Below, in pieces: positions 42,898-51,465 of a DNA stretch of 64,000 nt (positions are counted from its first letter, which is position 1; every line of letters begins with the position of its first letter). Made by a program: the position numbers and the translations under genes. Origin of the DNA: Curtobacterium flaccumfaciens (GTDB taxonomy: Bacteria; Actinomycetota; Actinomycetes; Actinomycetales; Microbacteriaceae); assembly GCF_013359815.1 (NCBI RefSeq), contig NZ_JABMCF010000029.1, positions 1 through 64,000 on the forward strand. Reading direction: 5' to 3'. The notes under the pieces were generated by a model that was given only the letters and a program-made list of their open reading frames with translations, ran no database searches and had not been told where the DNA came from.

Positions 42898-43929
42898 ATG
42901 CCCCTCGACGGAACTCCCCTGCACCGGCTCGGCTTCCTGACGATCGGGTCGTTCGACCCCGCACGACCGTCCGAGGGCCACGAGGACACCCTGCGCGTGA
43001 TCGAGCGCGCCGAGGCCCTGGGCTTCGACAGCGCCTGGCTGCGCCACCGGCACCTGCAGCACGGCATCTCCTCCCCCGTCGCGGTGATGGCGGCGGCCTC
43101 GCAGCGCACCTCGCGCATCGACCTCGGCACCGCCGTCACCCCGCTCGGCGCCGAGAACCCGTTCCGCCTGGCGGAGGACCTCAGCACGGTCGACGTCCTG
43201 CTCGGCGGCCGTCTGAACCCCGGGTTCTCGGTCGGCACGCCGATGAACTTCGACCTGTACCGCGACGCGATCTACCCCGACACCCTGGAGCACGAGGACC
43301 TCGGCAACGACCGGCTCCTGCGCTTCCGTGACCTCGTGCGCGGCGACCCGGTGACGGCCACCGAGACCGTCGAACGCCGCGGCATCGAGGAGTTCGCGAG
43401 CACCGTCCAGCCGCACAGCGCCGGCCTGGCCGAACGGATCTGGTACGGCACCGGCAGCACGAAGTCGGCCGTGTGGGCGGGCGAGAACGGCTTCCACCTG
43501 CTCACCTCGAGCGTCACCCGCAGTGAGAACGGCACCGACTTCGCCACGAACCAGCGCGCCCAGATCGACGCCTACCTCGACGTCCACCCCGACCCCGCTG
43601 CCGCCCGCGTCTCGCAGGGCCTGGTCGTCATCCCGACCGACACCGCGACCGCCGAGCAAGCGGCCCGCTACCGCGCCTACGTCGACAGCCGCTCGGGTCG
43701 CGTCGGCGTGCCGATGGGCCCCGCCAGGATGCTCTTCGCTGCGGACCTGGTCGGCACGTCGGCCGAGATCGCCGACCGGCTGCGCGCCGACGTCGGCTAC
43801 CAGGCGGTCACCGAGGTCGCCTTCGCGCTCCCGTTCTCGTTCGAGCCCGACGACTACGCGCAGATCATCACGGACATCGCCGAACGGCTGGGTCCGGAAC
43901 TCGGCTGGGCGCCGAAGCGCGCGGCCTGA
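42898..43929 (+). CDS. LLM-class flavin-dependent oxidoreductase
   Basis: A 343-aa luciferase-like (F420/FMN-dependent) enzyme. Signatures include AEALGFDSAWLRHRH, SRIDLGTAVTPLGAENPFRL and GGRLNPGFSVGTP. It would oxidise a small organic substrate with a reduced flavin. It starts immediately after the 14-bp tandem repeat. The frame extends upstream through the repeat but is not credible there. Confidence 0.9.
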   Translation: MPLDGTPLHRLGFLTIGSFDPARPSEGHEDTLRVIERAEALGFDSAWLRHRHLQHGISSPVAVMAAASQRTSRIDLGTAVTPLGAENPFRLAEDLSTVDVLLGGRLNPGFSVGTPMNFDLYRDAIYPDTLEHEDLGNDRLLRFRDLVRGDPVTATETVERRGIEEFASTVQPHSAGLAERIWYGTGSTKSAVWAGENGFHLLTSSVTRSENGTDFATNQRAQIDAYLDVHPDPAAARVSQGLVVIPTDTATAEQAARYRAYVDSRSGRVGVPMGPARMLFAADLVGTSAEIADRLRADVGYQAVTEVAFALPFSFEPDDYAQIITDIAERLGPELGWAPKRAA

Positions 43930-43943
43930 GAACGGCGCCAGAC

Positions 43944-43993
43944 CGACGGACGGGAGGCACGGGGCCAGCTGGCACCGTGCCTCCCGTCCGCCG
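43944..43993. terminator. Dispersed palindrome between convergent LLM and glycosyltransferase genes
   Basis: Left arm CGACGGACGGGAGGCAC, centre GGGGCCAGCTGGCACC, right arm GTGCCTCCCGTCCGCC, with a few mismatches. It lies 15 nt after the LLM stop and 35 nt before the glycosyltransferase stop. Confidence 0.82.
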
Positions 43994-44028
43994 TTGACTC
44001 GCGCCCAGGGCGCGCGCAGGGCGCCGGA

Positions 44029-45243
44029 TCAGTCCTGCTGGTCCGCCTCCACCGCGTCCCGCAGCCGGTCGAGCACGTCCGGGACCGCTGAGCGCACCCG
44101 GCTCCAGCTCGGGATGAACGGCTTGTCGTTCGGCCGCGCCGTGAAGGCGCCGCCGGCGTCGAGGATCGCCTTGGTGAAGAGCTCCACCGCGGCTTCCTCG
44201 GCGTGCTGGTCGAACGCGAGCCCGCTCATCTCGGCTTCGTGCCGGTAGACCTCGACGATGTCGAGTGCGTTCCGGTAGTACGTCGCCTTGAGTACCCGGA
44301 ACGAGTCGGACGTGAGCGGGACGCCCATCGTCGCGAGCTTCCGGAGCAGCGACTGCACGATGTCATTGCCCATCCGGGCGAGGCCGCCGGTGCCGTCGGC
44401 TTCGGCGAGGGGCTGGTGCTTGTGGTCGTACGCGTCGGCGATCTCCACCTGGCACACCTGCCGTGTCGCGTAGTCGCGGTAGACCTCGGACAGCATGCCG
44501 ATCTCGAGTCCCCAGTCGCCGGGGATCTTCAGGCCGTTCAGCACGTGGGCGCGCATCGCGAACTCGCCGGACAGCGGGTACCGGAAGCTGCTCAGGTACT
44601 CCAGGTACTCGGACTCCCCGTAGACCTGGCGGAGCGAGCGGAGCAGGGGCCCGACGAGCAGCCGTGCGGCGCGGCCGTTGATCCGACCGTCGGCGACGCG
44701 GGCGTAGTAGCCCTTCGAGAACTCGTAGTCGAACGCGGGGTTCGCGACCGGGTAGAACAGCCGCGCGAGCATGCCCCGCTCGTAGGTGGTGATGTCGCAG
44801 TCGTGCAGGGCGATGCAGTCCGCCCGCTCCGACGCCAGCGCGTACCCGGTGCAGTACCAGACGTTCCGGCCCTTGCCGGGCTCCCCCGGCGCCAGGCCCG
44901 CGCGCTCCAGTTCGGCGTCGAGCTCGCGCAGTCGCGGCCCGTCGTTCCACAGGATCCGGTGTCGCTGCGGCAGCCGCGAGAAGAACTCGCGGGCGTGCTC
45001 GAACTGCGAGCGGTCGGCGCGGTCGAGCCCGATCACGATCTCGCTGAGCCAGTCGGCCTCGGCCAGCTCGTCGACGATCCGCGACAGGGCCGGACGCTCG
45101 AGTTCGGAGTACAGCGCCGGCAGGATCAGGCTCATCGGGCGCTTCTCGGCGAAGCCCCGCAGGTCCTCCTCGAGGCTCGCGGTGCTGCGGCGACCGAGGT
45201 CGTGGAACGTCGTGATGACGCCGTTCTGGTGGAAGTCGCTCAT
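44029..45243 (-). CDS. Glycosyltransferase, likely glycosyl-3-phosphoglycerate synthase type
   Basis: A 404-aa GT-A fold enzyme. The donor/metal motif appears as CIALHDCDITTY. Other features are SLILPALYSELERPAL near the N-terminus and GDWGLEIGMLSEVYRDY in the acceptor region. Its 4-nt overlap with a mannosyl-3-phosphoglycerate phosphatase-like gene points to synthesis of glucosyl- or mannosyl-3-phosphoglycerate, the precursor of a glycerate-type compatible solute. Sugar specificity cannot be told by eye. Confidence 0.83.
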   Translation of the reverse strand: MSDFHQNGVITTFHDLGRRSTASLEEDLRGFAEKRPMSLILPALYSELERPALSRIVDELAEADWLSEIVIGLDRADRSQFEHAREFFSRLPQRHRILWNDGPRLRELDAELERAGLAPGEPGKGRNVWYCTGYALASERADCIALHDCDITTYERGMLARLFYPVANPAFDYEFSKGYYARVADGRINGRAARLLVGPLLRSLRQVYGESEYLEYLSSFRYPLSGEFAMRAHVLNGLKIPGDWGLEIGMLSEVYRDYATRQVCQVEIADAYDHKHQPLAEADGTGGLARMGNDIVQSLLRKLATMGVPLTSDSFRVLKATYYRNALDIVEVYRHEAEMSGLAFDQHAEEAAVELFTKAILDAGGAFTARPNDKPFIPSWSRVRSAVPDVLDRLRDAVEADQQD

Positions 45244-46052
45244 CGGTGGCTCCTGACGGACGGGGTGGTGAACCGGGTGAGGCCCTCGGTCCAGCCCTGC
45301 GGGCCGGGGGCGGTCGTGCGGTGGACGCGCTCGGGGCGGTCGTCGGCGAGCGGTCCCGGGGCCGGGCCGTGTCCGCGGACCACGACGGCGAAGTCGACGG
45401 CGTCGAGCAGCGCCGTGTCGTTGGGGCCGTCACCGAGTCCGATCGTGCGCGGGACCGTCCCCGTCCGGCGATCGTGGTCGGCGATCAACGTCCGGACCGC
45501 CGCGCCCTTGTCGCGGCCGGCCGGCAGCACGTGCCAGAACCGCCCGCCGCGCACCAGGTCGAGGCCGACCGCGGCGAGCGCCGCGCGGAACGCGTCCGCC
45601 CGGTCGTCGTCCTCGGCGTGCCAGAGCAGCACCTCGGACGCCTCGCGCTGCTGTGCTCGTCCGGCCGCTTCGAGGTCGAGGCCGGTCCACGCGGCGACGA
45701 CCGCGTCGGTCACGCCGCCGAAGGTCTCGAACCGCAGCTGCAGTGACTGGCGGACGCGGTCGAGTTCTGCGTGCAGCCGCTCGAGGTCGCCGGCGACCGG
45801 TCCGACCAGCACGTCGCCCGCCGGTCCGACGACGACCGCGCCGTTCTCCGCCACGAACGCGTGTCCGTCGAGCCCGGTGCGCGCCTGCAGCGCCGTGATC
45901 TCGGCACGCGTCTTGCTGCTGCAGAACACCACGGGGACGTCGTCCGCCCGCAGCTGTTCCAGCATCGGCAGGGCCGCGTCGAACGAGTAGTCGTGGTGGT
46001 CGAGGAACGTCCCGTCGAGGTCCGTGACGATCATCAGGTCGGGTGTTGGCAT
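45240..46052 (-). CDS. HAD-IIB phosphatase, mannosyl-3-phosphoglycerate phosphatase-like
   Basis: A 270-aa HAD hydrolase. Motif I is VTDLDGTFLDHHDY (Asp11, Asp13) and motif IV GLGDGPNDTALLDAV. The cap domain between them is of the Cof/MPGP type. It would dephosphorylate the product of the next gene to give the free osmolyte. GGAG lies 6 nt before the ATG at 46052; the longer upstream frame is rejected because it runs through a dispersed palindrome. Confidence 0.87.
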   Translation of the reverse strand: MPTPDLMIVTDLDGTFLDHHDYSFDAALPMLEQLRADDVPVVFCSSKTRAEITALQARTGLDGHAFVAENGAVVVGPAGDVLVGPVAGDLERLHAELDRVRQSLQLRFETFGGVTDAVVAAWTGLDLEAAGRAQQREASEVLLWHAEDDDRADAFRAALAAVGLDLVRGGRFWHVLPAGRDKGAAVRTLIADHDRRTGTVPRTIGLGDGPNDTALLDAVDFAVVVRGHGPAPGPLADDRPERVHRTTAPGPQGWTEGLTRFTTPSVRSHR

Positions 46053-46166
46053 CGTGCTCCGCTGGCGGCTGGCTGGGCTGCGGGCGACGATGCCCCGGAC
46101 CACCCTGCCACGCGCATGCGTCGGTTGGGTGAACAAGCCGGCGTCGGTCGCGCGACGCGACCAGCG

Positions 46167-46215
46167 GACGGACGGGAGGCACGGCGCGAGCTGGCACCGC
46201 GCCTCCAGTCCGTCA
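46167..46215. repeat. Dispersed palindrome in a divergent region
   Basis: Left arm GGACGGACGGGAGGCAC, centre GGCGCGAGCTGGCACC, right arm GCGCCTCCAGTCCGTC, with several mismatches. Both neighbours start here (phosphatase leftward, sigma factor rightward), so it terminates neither flanking gene. Confidence 0.8.
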
Positions 46216-46370
46216 CGGTGTGGGGACCGCCGCGCGGTCACCAGGGCAGGGTGCCCTCGCGATCGGTGACGGTGCCGGTCGGAGCGGCGGCCCCGGTCGC
46301 GACACGCCCGGCGGCGACCGATCTGTGAGGATGTCCCCTCCGTGCACACTGCGGAGTGAAGGGGGTGGAC

Positions 46371-46910
46371 ATGAACCGATCAGCCGAGCCGGACAGCGCG
46401 CTCGTGGCGGCAGCCGCGCGCGGCGACCGCAGTGCGGTCACCGCGTTGTTCGACCGTCACGCCGAGACCATGACCCGGTACACGTGGGCACTGGTCACGC
46501 GGCGCATGGACGTCGAGGAGATCGTGCAGGACGCGTTCCTGACCCTCTGGCAGAAGGCCGACACCGTGGAGGTCCCCGGGGAGTCACTCCTGCCGTGGCT
46601 GCTCGTCGTGTGCCGGAACCACGCCGCGAACCTGCGGCGACAGCAGCGGCGACACGAGGGTGTCGACCTGCCCGACGAGCTCGCCGCGCCCGAGCCGGAC
46701 GACGACGCCCGCGAACGGCTGCGGTGGGTCCGCGCCGAGATCGACGCGCTCGCACCACTCGATCGCCAGGTGTGCGAGCTCTGCCTCATCGAGGGCCGCT
46801 CCTACGCCGAGGCCGCCGACCTGCTCGGCATGAGCGTCGGCGCCGTCACCCAGCGCGTGTGGCGGTCCCGTGCACGGATCAAGAAGGCGGTGACGAACGA
46901 TGAACGATGA
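46371..46910 (+). CDS. ECF-type RNA polymerase sigma factor
   Basis: A 179-aa sigma-70-family protein with region 2 (YTWALVTRRMDVEEIVQDAF) and region 4 (SYAEAADLLGMSVGAVTQRV), and no regions 1 or 3. GGGGGTGG precedes the ATG at 46371; a GTG 15 nt upstream is in frame. It overlaps the next gene by 11 nt. That gene encodes a single-pass membrane protein that probably serves as its partner. Confidence 0.92.
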   Translation: MNRSAEPDSALVAAAARGDRSAVTALFDRHAETMTRYTWALVTRRMDVEEIVQDAFLTLWQKADTVEVPGESLLPWLLVVCRNHAANLRRQQRRHEGVDLPDELAAPEPDDDARERLRWVRAEIDALAPLDRQVCELCLIEGRSYAEAADLLGMSVGAVTQRVWRSRARIKKAVTNDER

Positions 46911-47715
46911 ACGACGAACCGACCACGGCTCCCCGATGAGCAACGAGCCGCCCGGTGGCGACGAGATGCAGCGGATGCTCGCCGGCATGCGGCAGCAGGT
47001 CGTCCGGGGCATGCACGACAAGCCACGCCCGGCCTCCGCACGCCGTCGCGTCGGCCTCATCGTGGCGTTGATCGGGGTGCTCGGCATCGGCACCGCGAGC
47101 GGTTCGGTGGCGCTCGGACTCGTTCCGACGCCCTTCGCCGCAGCACCGGCACCCGTGCCGTCCTCTGCGCCGCCGACACCGGCACCGACCGGGTCACCGT
47201 CACCGTCCGCCGCCCGCATCACGCCGACCCCGGCGCCGGCCGACACCACGGCGACGATCCCCGGGGCGTGCACCGACGCCGTGCCGGCCGCCGATGCTCC
47301 GCGCTTGTTCGGTTCGCTGGAGATCACCCAGTTCCGCCCCCAGGTACCGGGCGGCAGGACCGACTACTACATCGACCCCGAGATCCCGTTCAAGGAGGAC
47401 GCGGAGCTGGTCTGTTCCTGGACACCGGGCGGTACCTCCGAGGGCGACGAGGGGCTGTTCCTCGAGATGGGCACGGCAGATCGTGACGTCCTGCAGGCCC
47501 GCCTCCGCGTCGTCGCCGACAAGGACTGGACCTGCACCGACACGCTCGGTGGACGTTCGTGCCAGCACACCGAGCCGTCGATGTACTACTCGGAGCGGGT
47601 GGAGACGACGCACACGTTCTTCGTGCGCGGCGACACCTGGATCTCGATCACGCAGTCGAACGTCCCGACCGACGGCCTCCTGAAGGCGCTCGTCCAGCAG
47701 ACCTGGACGGACTGA
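46900..47715 (+). CDS. Single-pass membrane protein coupled to the sigma factor (possible anti-sigma or sensor)
   Basis: A 271-aa protein. A cytoplasmic N-terminus of about 50 residues (MQRMLAGMRQQVVRGMHDK) is followed by a membrane segment (about 52-75), a Pro/Ser/Ala/Thr linker (about 85-120) and an extracellular domain with four cysteines (ACTD, LVCSW, WTCTD, RSCQH). The usual zinc anti-sigma motif (H-x3-C-x2-C) is absent. Its overlap with the sigma gene suggests control of sigma activity, but it could instead be a product of the regulon. Confidence 0.7.
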   Translation: MNDERRTDHGSPMSNEPPGGDEMQRMLAGMRQQVVRGMHDKPRPASARRRVGLIVALIGVLGIGTASGSVALGLVPTPFAAAPAPVPSSAPPTPAPTGSPSPSAARITPTPAPADTTATIPGACTDAVPAADAPRLFGSLEITQFRPQVPGGRTDYYIDPEIPFKEDAELVCSWTPGGTSEGDEGLFLEMGTADRDVLQARLRVVADKDWTCTDTLGGRSCQHTEPSMYYSERVETTHTFFVRGDTWISITQSNVPTDGLLKALVQQTWTD

Positions 47716-47718
47716 CCG

Positions 47719-47766
47719 GCGGACTGGAGGCGCGGTGCCAGCTGGCACCGCGCCTCCAGTCCGTCG
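47719..47766. terminator. Dispersed palindrome between convergent genes (CTGGAGG variant)
   Basis: Left arm CGGCGGACTGGAGGCGC, centre GGTGCCAGCTGGCACC, right arm GCGCCTCCAGTCCGTC, nearly perfect. It begins 4 nt after the upstream stop and ends 11 nt before the CorA stop. Confidence 0.85.
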
Positions 47767-47776
47767 TCACGCACGC

Positions 47777-48847
47777 TCAGAGCCAGTGCCGCCGCTTGAA
47801 CACCGCCCACAGCACGACCGCCAGCAGGACCATCGCGACGATCGCAGCGGGGTACCCCCACACCCACCGCAGCTCGGGCATGTGCTCGAAGTTCATGCCG
47901 TAGATCGACGCGACCAACGTGGGCGCGAACAGGATCGCCGCCCACGACGAGATCTTCTTCACCTCTTCGCCCTGCTCCATCGACGCCCGCGCCAGCCGCC
48001 GGCTCTCCTCCCCCTGTGCCAGGCTCGCGCTGGTCATCCGGCGCATCGCGTCGTTCTGCTCCTGCGTCACCAGGGTCGAGTGCAGCGTGAGCGCGTTCTC
48101 GAGCAGCGTCCGGAACGTGTCGACCCGCTCCGTCACGCGGATCGCGTGGTCGAGCACGTTCCGCAGCTGGTTCTGCACCTCGATGTCGGTGCCGTACTTC
48201 TCGGCGCCGCGCAGCAACGCGTTGAGCATCCCGGGAAGCGGGCCGATGGCGCGCTGGAACCCGATGACCTCGCTGAGCAGCTGGTAGATCCGCCGCGAGG
48301 ACGCCGGGTCGACGTCCCCGTCGAACAGGTCGTCCTCGATGTCGTCGATGTCGTCCTGCAGCCCGGCGACGACCGGGGCGTAGCTGTCGATGACCTCGTC
48401 GAGGACCGCGCAGAGGACCGCCTCGGATCCGCGCCCGAGGGCTTCCGGATCGGCTTCGAGTCGTTTCCGCACGTCGGCGAGGTTCGGCTGCTCCGCATGC
48501 CGGACGGTCACGACGAAGTCGCGCCCGGTGAACAGGTGCACCTCACCGAACTCGACCGTCTCCTCGTCCTCGTCGTACCAGGCGGGTCGCAGCACCACGA
48601 ACAGAGTGTCGCCGTAGCGCTCGAGCTTCGCGCGCTGGTGCCCCTTGTGCGCGTCCTCGACGGCGAGTGGGTGCAGCCCGAACTCGTCCGCGACCGAGGC
48701 CAGCTCGGTGGCCGTCGGTCGGAACAGCCCGATCCAGGCCATCGCACCGCTCCCCGCGGCGTCGAGCGCCTCGTCGGTCAAGCTGAGGTCCTGCGGCGAC
48801 TCCGTTCGGGTTCCGTTGACGTAGATGCCGTTGTCGATGAGGGCCAC
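47777..48847 (-). CDS. CorA-family magnesium/cobalt transporter
   Basis: A 356-aa channel protein. A long cytoplasmic domain ends in a helix leading to two membrane segments; the selectivity motif YGMNFEHMPEL is intact between them. GTG start at 48847 with AGGAGG 7 nt upstream. The upstream extension in the same frame covers a dispersed palindrome and is rejected. Confidence 0.94.
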   Translation of the reverse strand: MALIDNGIYVNGTRTESPQDLSLTDEALDAAGSGAMAWIGLFRPTATELASVADEFGLHPLAVEDAHKGHQRAKLERYGDTLFVVLRPAWYDEDEETVEFGEVHLFTGRDFVVTVRHAEQPNLADVRKRLEADPEALGRGSEAVLCAVLDEVIDSYAPVVAGLQDDIDDIEDDLFDGDVDPASSRRIYQLLSEVIGFQRAIGPLPGMLNALLRGAEKYGTDIEVQNQLRNVLDHAIRVTERVDTFRTLLENALTLHSTLVTQEQNDAMRRMTSASLAQGEESRRLARASMEQGEEVKKISSWAAILFAPTLVASIYGMNFEHMPELRWVWGYPAAIVAMVLLAVVLWAVFKRRHWL

Positions 48848-48990
48848 CGGTGTCCTCCTGGTTCCGTGGTGCATGCGGGCAACCTGCCGATCATGCCGGA
48901 CCGCCGACGGCGGGCGCGCTTCCCTGACGGAGCCCTCACGCTTCGCGCCGGATTCCTGTCGGAGTCCTGACACGCCCTGGGCGCGACCCC

Positions 48991-49041
48991 AGGACGGGCT
49001 GGAGGCACGGTGCCAGCTGGCATCGTGCCTCCAGTCCGTCA
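48991..49041. repeat. Dispersed palindrome in a divergent region
   Basis: Left arm GGACGGGCTGGAGGCAC, centre GGTGCCAGCTGGCATC, right arm GTGCCTCCAGTCCGTC. It lies between the starts of CorA (leftward) and the WYL regulator (rightward). Confidence 0.8.
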
Positions 49042-49101
49042 CGTGGCAGACGAGGCGGCGTGGATCTGACGGAACATCGGGACGACAGCGAAGATGGCGA
49101 G

Positions 49102-49797
49102 GTGAATCGCACCGATCGGCTCTACGGCCTCGTGGAGGAGTTGCGCGCCGTCTCCCCGCAGCCGCGGAGCGCGCGTCGTCTCGCGGAGCGGTTCGAGGTG
49201 TCGGTCCGGACCATCGAACGGGACATCTCCGCGCTGCAGCAGGCGGGTCTGCCCATCTGGGCGGAGCCCGGCCGGACCGGCGGGTACGTCATCGACGCGT
49301 CCGCGACGCTCGGCCCGGCGGGCTTCACGCCGGACGAGGCCCTCGCGGTGCTGATCGGGCTCGGCTCGCTGGGGCGGAGTCCGTTCCGGCACGCGGCGCA
49401 GACCGCGGCCAGGAAGACGCTCGCGGTCATGCCCGCCGGGGACGCCGCACGAGCCAGCGCACTGGCGTCCCGGGTGCACTTCCTGGAGGACGACGAGGAC
49501 ACGGTCGTCCCGGCCGAGTTCGCGGCGGCCCTGCGCGCGGATCGGGTCGTGCGACTCCGGTACCGGGACGCCGGCGGAGCGGAGTCCGTCCGAGACGTCG
49601 AACCGCTGGGGTCGATCGGGAAGGACGGTCAGTGGTACCTGATCGCCTGGTGCCGGACCCGCGACGGGGTGCGGGCGTTCCGGGGCGACCGGATGCTGTC
49701 GGTCGAGGTCACCGACGAGCGGCCGGCGCAGCGCGTCCTGCGATCCGAGGACCTCGCGATCCAGTACGGACGACTCCGGCCGGTCCTCGACGACTAG
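49102..49797 (+). CDS. WYL-domain transcriptional regulator (YafY/DeoR-like)
   Basis: A 231-aa protein with an N-terminal helix-turn-helix (SARRLAERFEVSVRTIERDI) and a C-terminal WYL domain (about 140-215; DVEPLGSIGKDGQWYLIAWC). WYL domains usually sense nucleic acid or small ligands. GTG 49102 gives the usual N-terminus NRTDRLYGLV; ATG-like starts further upstream (49060) are possible. The next gene, a VOC protein, follows two copies of a palindromic site and is its likely target. Confidence 0.87.
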   Translation: MNRTDRLYGLVEELRAVSPQPRSARRLAERFEVSVRTIERDISALQQAGLPIWAEPGRTGGYVIDASATLGPAGFTPDEALAVLIGLGSLGRSPFRHAAQTAARKTLAVMPAGDAARASALASRVHFLEDDEDTVVPAEFAAALRADRVVRLRYRDAGGAESVRDVEPLGSIGKDGQWYLIAWCRTRDGVRAFRGDRMLSVEVTDERPAQRVLRSEDLAIQYGRLRPVLDD

Positions 49798-49798
49798 C

Positions 49799-49836
49799 GC
49801 GGTCGGTTTCCGGAAACGCGGTCGGTTTCCGGAAAC
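49799..49836 (+). promoter_or_regulatory. Twin palindromic operator upstream of the VOC gene
   Basis: A 19-nt unit (GCGGTCGGTTTCCGGAAAC) is repeated exactly twice (49799-49817, 49818-49836). Each carries the perfect 12-bp palindrome GTTTCCGGAAAC (49806-49817, 49825-49836). The centres are 19 bp apart, a little under two helical turns. The site lies between the WYL regulator gene and the VOC gene. Confidence 0.75.
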
Positions 49837-49909
49837 ACCGACAGGACGGTGTCGCGGCGGCCGGTGAAGCTGGTCGCTCCGAGTCAGCAGCACCACCGTG
49901 AGGAACCCC

Positions 49910-50284
49910 ATGTCGTTCGCATCCGTCCGCATCATCACCGACGACCTCGAGGGCATGGTCGCCTTCTACGAGCGGATCACCGGCCAGCCGGCCGAGCGCC
50001 CCGCACCGGTCTTCGCGCAGTTCAGCGGCCCGGGTGCGACCCTCGCGATCGCCAGCACCGCCACGGTCGCCATGCTCAGCGGCGCGCTGACGCCGGCCAC
50101 GAACCGTTCCGTGCTCATCGAGTTCGAGGTCGCCGACGTCGACGGCGACTTCGCCGGACTGCAGCTCGGCAGCGACGACGTCGTCCTGGAGCCGACCACG
50201 ATGCCGTGGGGCAACCGTTCCGCACTGGTCCGCGACCCGGACGGCAACGTCGTCAACCTGTTCAGCAGGCCCGCCGCCAGCTAG
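49910..50284 (+). CDS. VOC-superfamily (glyoxalase/bleomycin-resistance-like) protein
   Basis: A 124-aa protein with VRIITDDLEGMVAFYERITG at the start and ALVRDPDGNVVNLFS at the end. GAGG lies 7 nt before the ATG at 49910. The usual first metal-ligand histidine is not seen and the last ligand position is Asn/Leu rather than Glu, so it may bind a ligand without metal catalysis. It is probably induced through the twin operator upstream. Confidence 0.83.
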   Translation: MSFASVRIITDDLEGMVAFYERITGQPAERPAPVFAQFSGPGATLAIASTATVAMLSGALTPATNRSVLIEFEVADVDGDFAGLQLGSDDVVLEPTTMPWGNRSALVRDPDGNVVNLFSRPAAS

Positions 50285-50293
50285 TCGGCGTGC

Positions 50294-50689
50294 TCAGGCG
50301 GCGGCGGCGTTCGCCGACGAGCGGCACTCCTCCGGCGGCCGCCCCGCGACGGACTCCGCCGCGATGTCGCGGAGCCGCGCGAGGCGGTCGTGGGTGGCGC
50401 CGAGGGCCTCGATCTGGCGTCGGATGCGATCGCTCTCCTCGTCGAAGTGGTCGAGCATCGTCCGCGTCGCGACCCCGGTGTCGAGGAAGGGCAGGATCTC
50501 GACGATCCGACGACTCGGCATGCCCGCCGCGTAGAGCATCTGCATGAAGCGCACCCGCGCGACGTCGGGCTCGCGGTACTCCCGGTGTCCGCCCGCGGTC
50601 CGCTCCGACTCGAGGAGCCCCTGCTCCTCGTAGTACCGCAGTGACCGGACGCTGACGCCGGCCCGTTCTGCGAGTTCACCGATCCGCAT
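50294..50689 (-). CDS. MerR-family transcriptional regulator
   Basis: A 131-aa protein with the complete MerR N-terminus (MRIGELAERAGVSVRSLRYY, then GGHREYREPDVARVRFMQML) and a dimerisation helix. There is no metal-binding cysteine loop, so an organic or redox signal is likely. It is divergent from an SDR gene 56 nt away and probably activates it. Confidence 0.92.
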   Translation of the reverse strand: MRIGELAERAGVSVRSLRYYEEQGLLESERTAGGHREYREPDVARVRFMQMLYAAGMPSRRIVEILPFLDTGVATRTMLDHFDEESDRIRRQIEALGATHDRLARLRDIAAESVAGRPPEECRSSANAAAA

Positions 50690-50703
50690 CGTTCTGTCCC
50701 TCG

Positions 50704-50745
50704 GGCTTGATTCTCACGTTGACGTCAGGTTCTACCGTAGCGGGC
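50704..50745 (+). promoter_or_regulatory. MerR-controlled promoter of the SDR gene
   Basis: TTGACGTCAGG (near 50719-50729) contains a GACGTC palindrome upstream of the -10 box TACCGT (50733-50738), which is 7 nt before the ATG at 50746. CTTGATTCTCACG (50706-50718) adds an AT-rich element. The position between MerR and SDR starts fits a shared control site. Confidence 0.5.
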
Positions 50746-51456
50746 ATGAACCTCTCTGGAGCCACCGCCCTCGTCACCGGCACGAACCGCGGTATCGGAC
50801 GCCACCTCGCCGCACAGCTGATCGCACGCGGGGCGAAGGTCTACGCCACCGCCCGACGCCCCGAACTGATCGACCTCGAGGGCGTCGAGCGCCTCGCCCT
50901 CGACATCACCTCCCCCGCGTCCGTCGCAGCGGCCGCCGCGGTCGCGACCGACGTCGATCTCCTGATCAACAACGCCGGGATCGCGACCACGGCGACCCTG
51001 CTGGGCGACCTGGACGCAGCGCACGCCGACATGGACACGAACGTCTGGGGCACCCTGTCCGTGATCCGCGCGTTCGCACCCGTCCTGGCGGCGAACGGCG
51101 GTGGGAGCATCGTGAACATCGCCTCGGGCGCCTCGTGGCTCGCCATGCCCGGAGCCTCCGCCTACGCGGTGTCGAAGGCCGCCCTGTGGAACATGGGCAA
51201 CGCGTTGCGGCACGAGCTGGCCGGCCAAGGGACCGCGGTGATGTCCGTGCACCTCGGAGTGGCCGACACCGACATGACCGCGGGGATCTCGATGGCCAAG
51301 ACCGACCCGGCGGACGTGGCGCGCGCCACCCTGGACGGGGTCGAACGTGACGACTACGAGGTCGTGGTGGACGAGCAGGCCGCGTTGATCAAGCAGATGC
51401 TCGCCGGGGACCCGAAGGAGCTGTACGCGGTGGTGGCGCAGATGCTCGCGTCGTAG
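50746..51456 (+). CDS. Short-chain dehydrogenase/reductase
   Basis: A 236-aa classical SDR with cofactor motif ALVTGTNRGIGRHL, NNAGIA, and catalytic Ser and Tyr-x-x-x-Lys in IASGASWLAMPGASAYAVSK. The start at 50746 is set by the promoter; an upstream in-frame ATG is rejected. The substrate is unknown; MerR control suggests a stress-inducible reductase. Confidence 0.92.
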   Translation: MNLSGATALVTGTNRGIGRHLAAQLIARGAKVYATARRPELIDLEGVERLALDITSPASVAAAAAVATDVDLLINNAGIATTATLLGDLDAAHADMDTNVWGTLSVIRAFAPVLAANGGGSIVNIASGASWLAMPGASAYAVSKAALWNMGNALRHELAGQGTAVMSVHLGVADTDMTAGISMAKTDPADVARATLDGVERDDYEVVVDEQAALIKQMLAGDPKELYAVVAQMLAS

Positions 51457-51465
51457 GAGTCGGCT

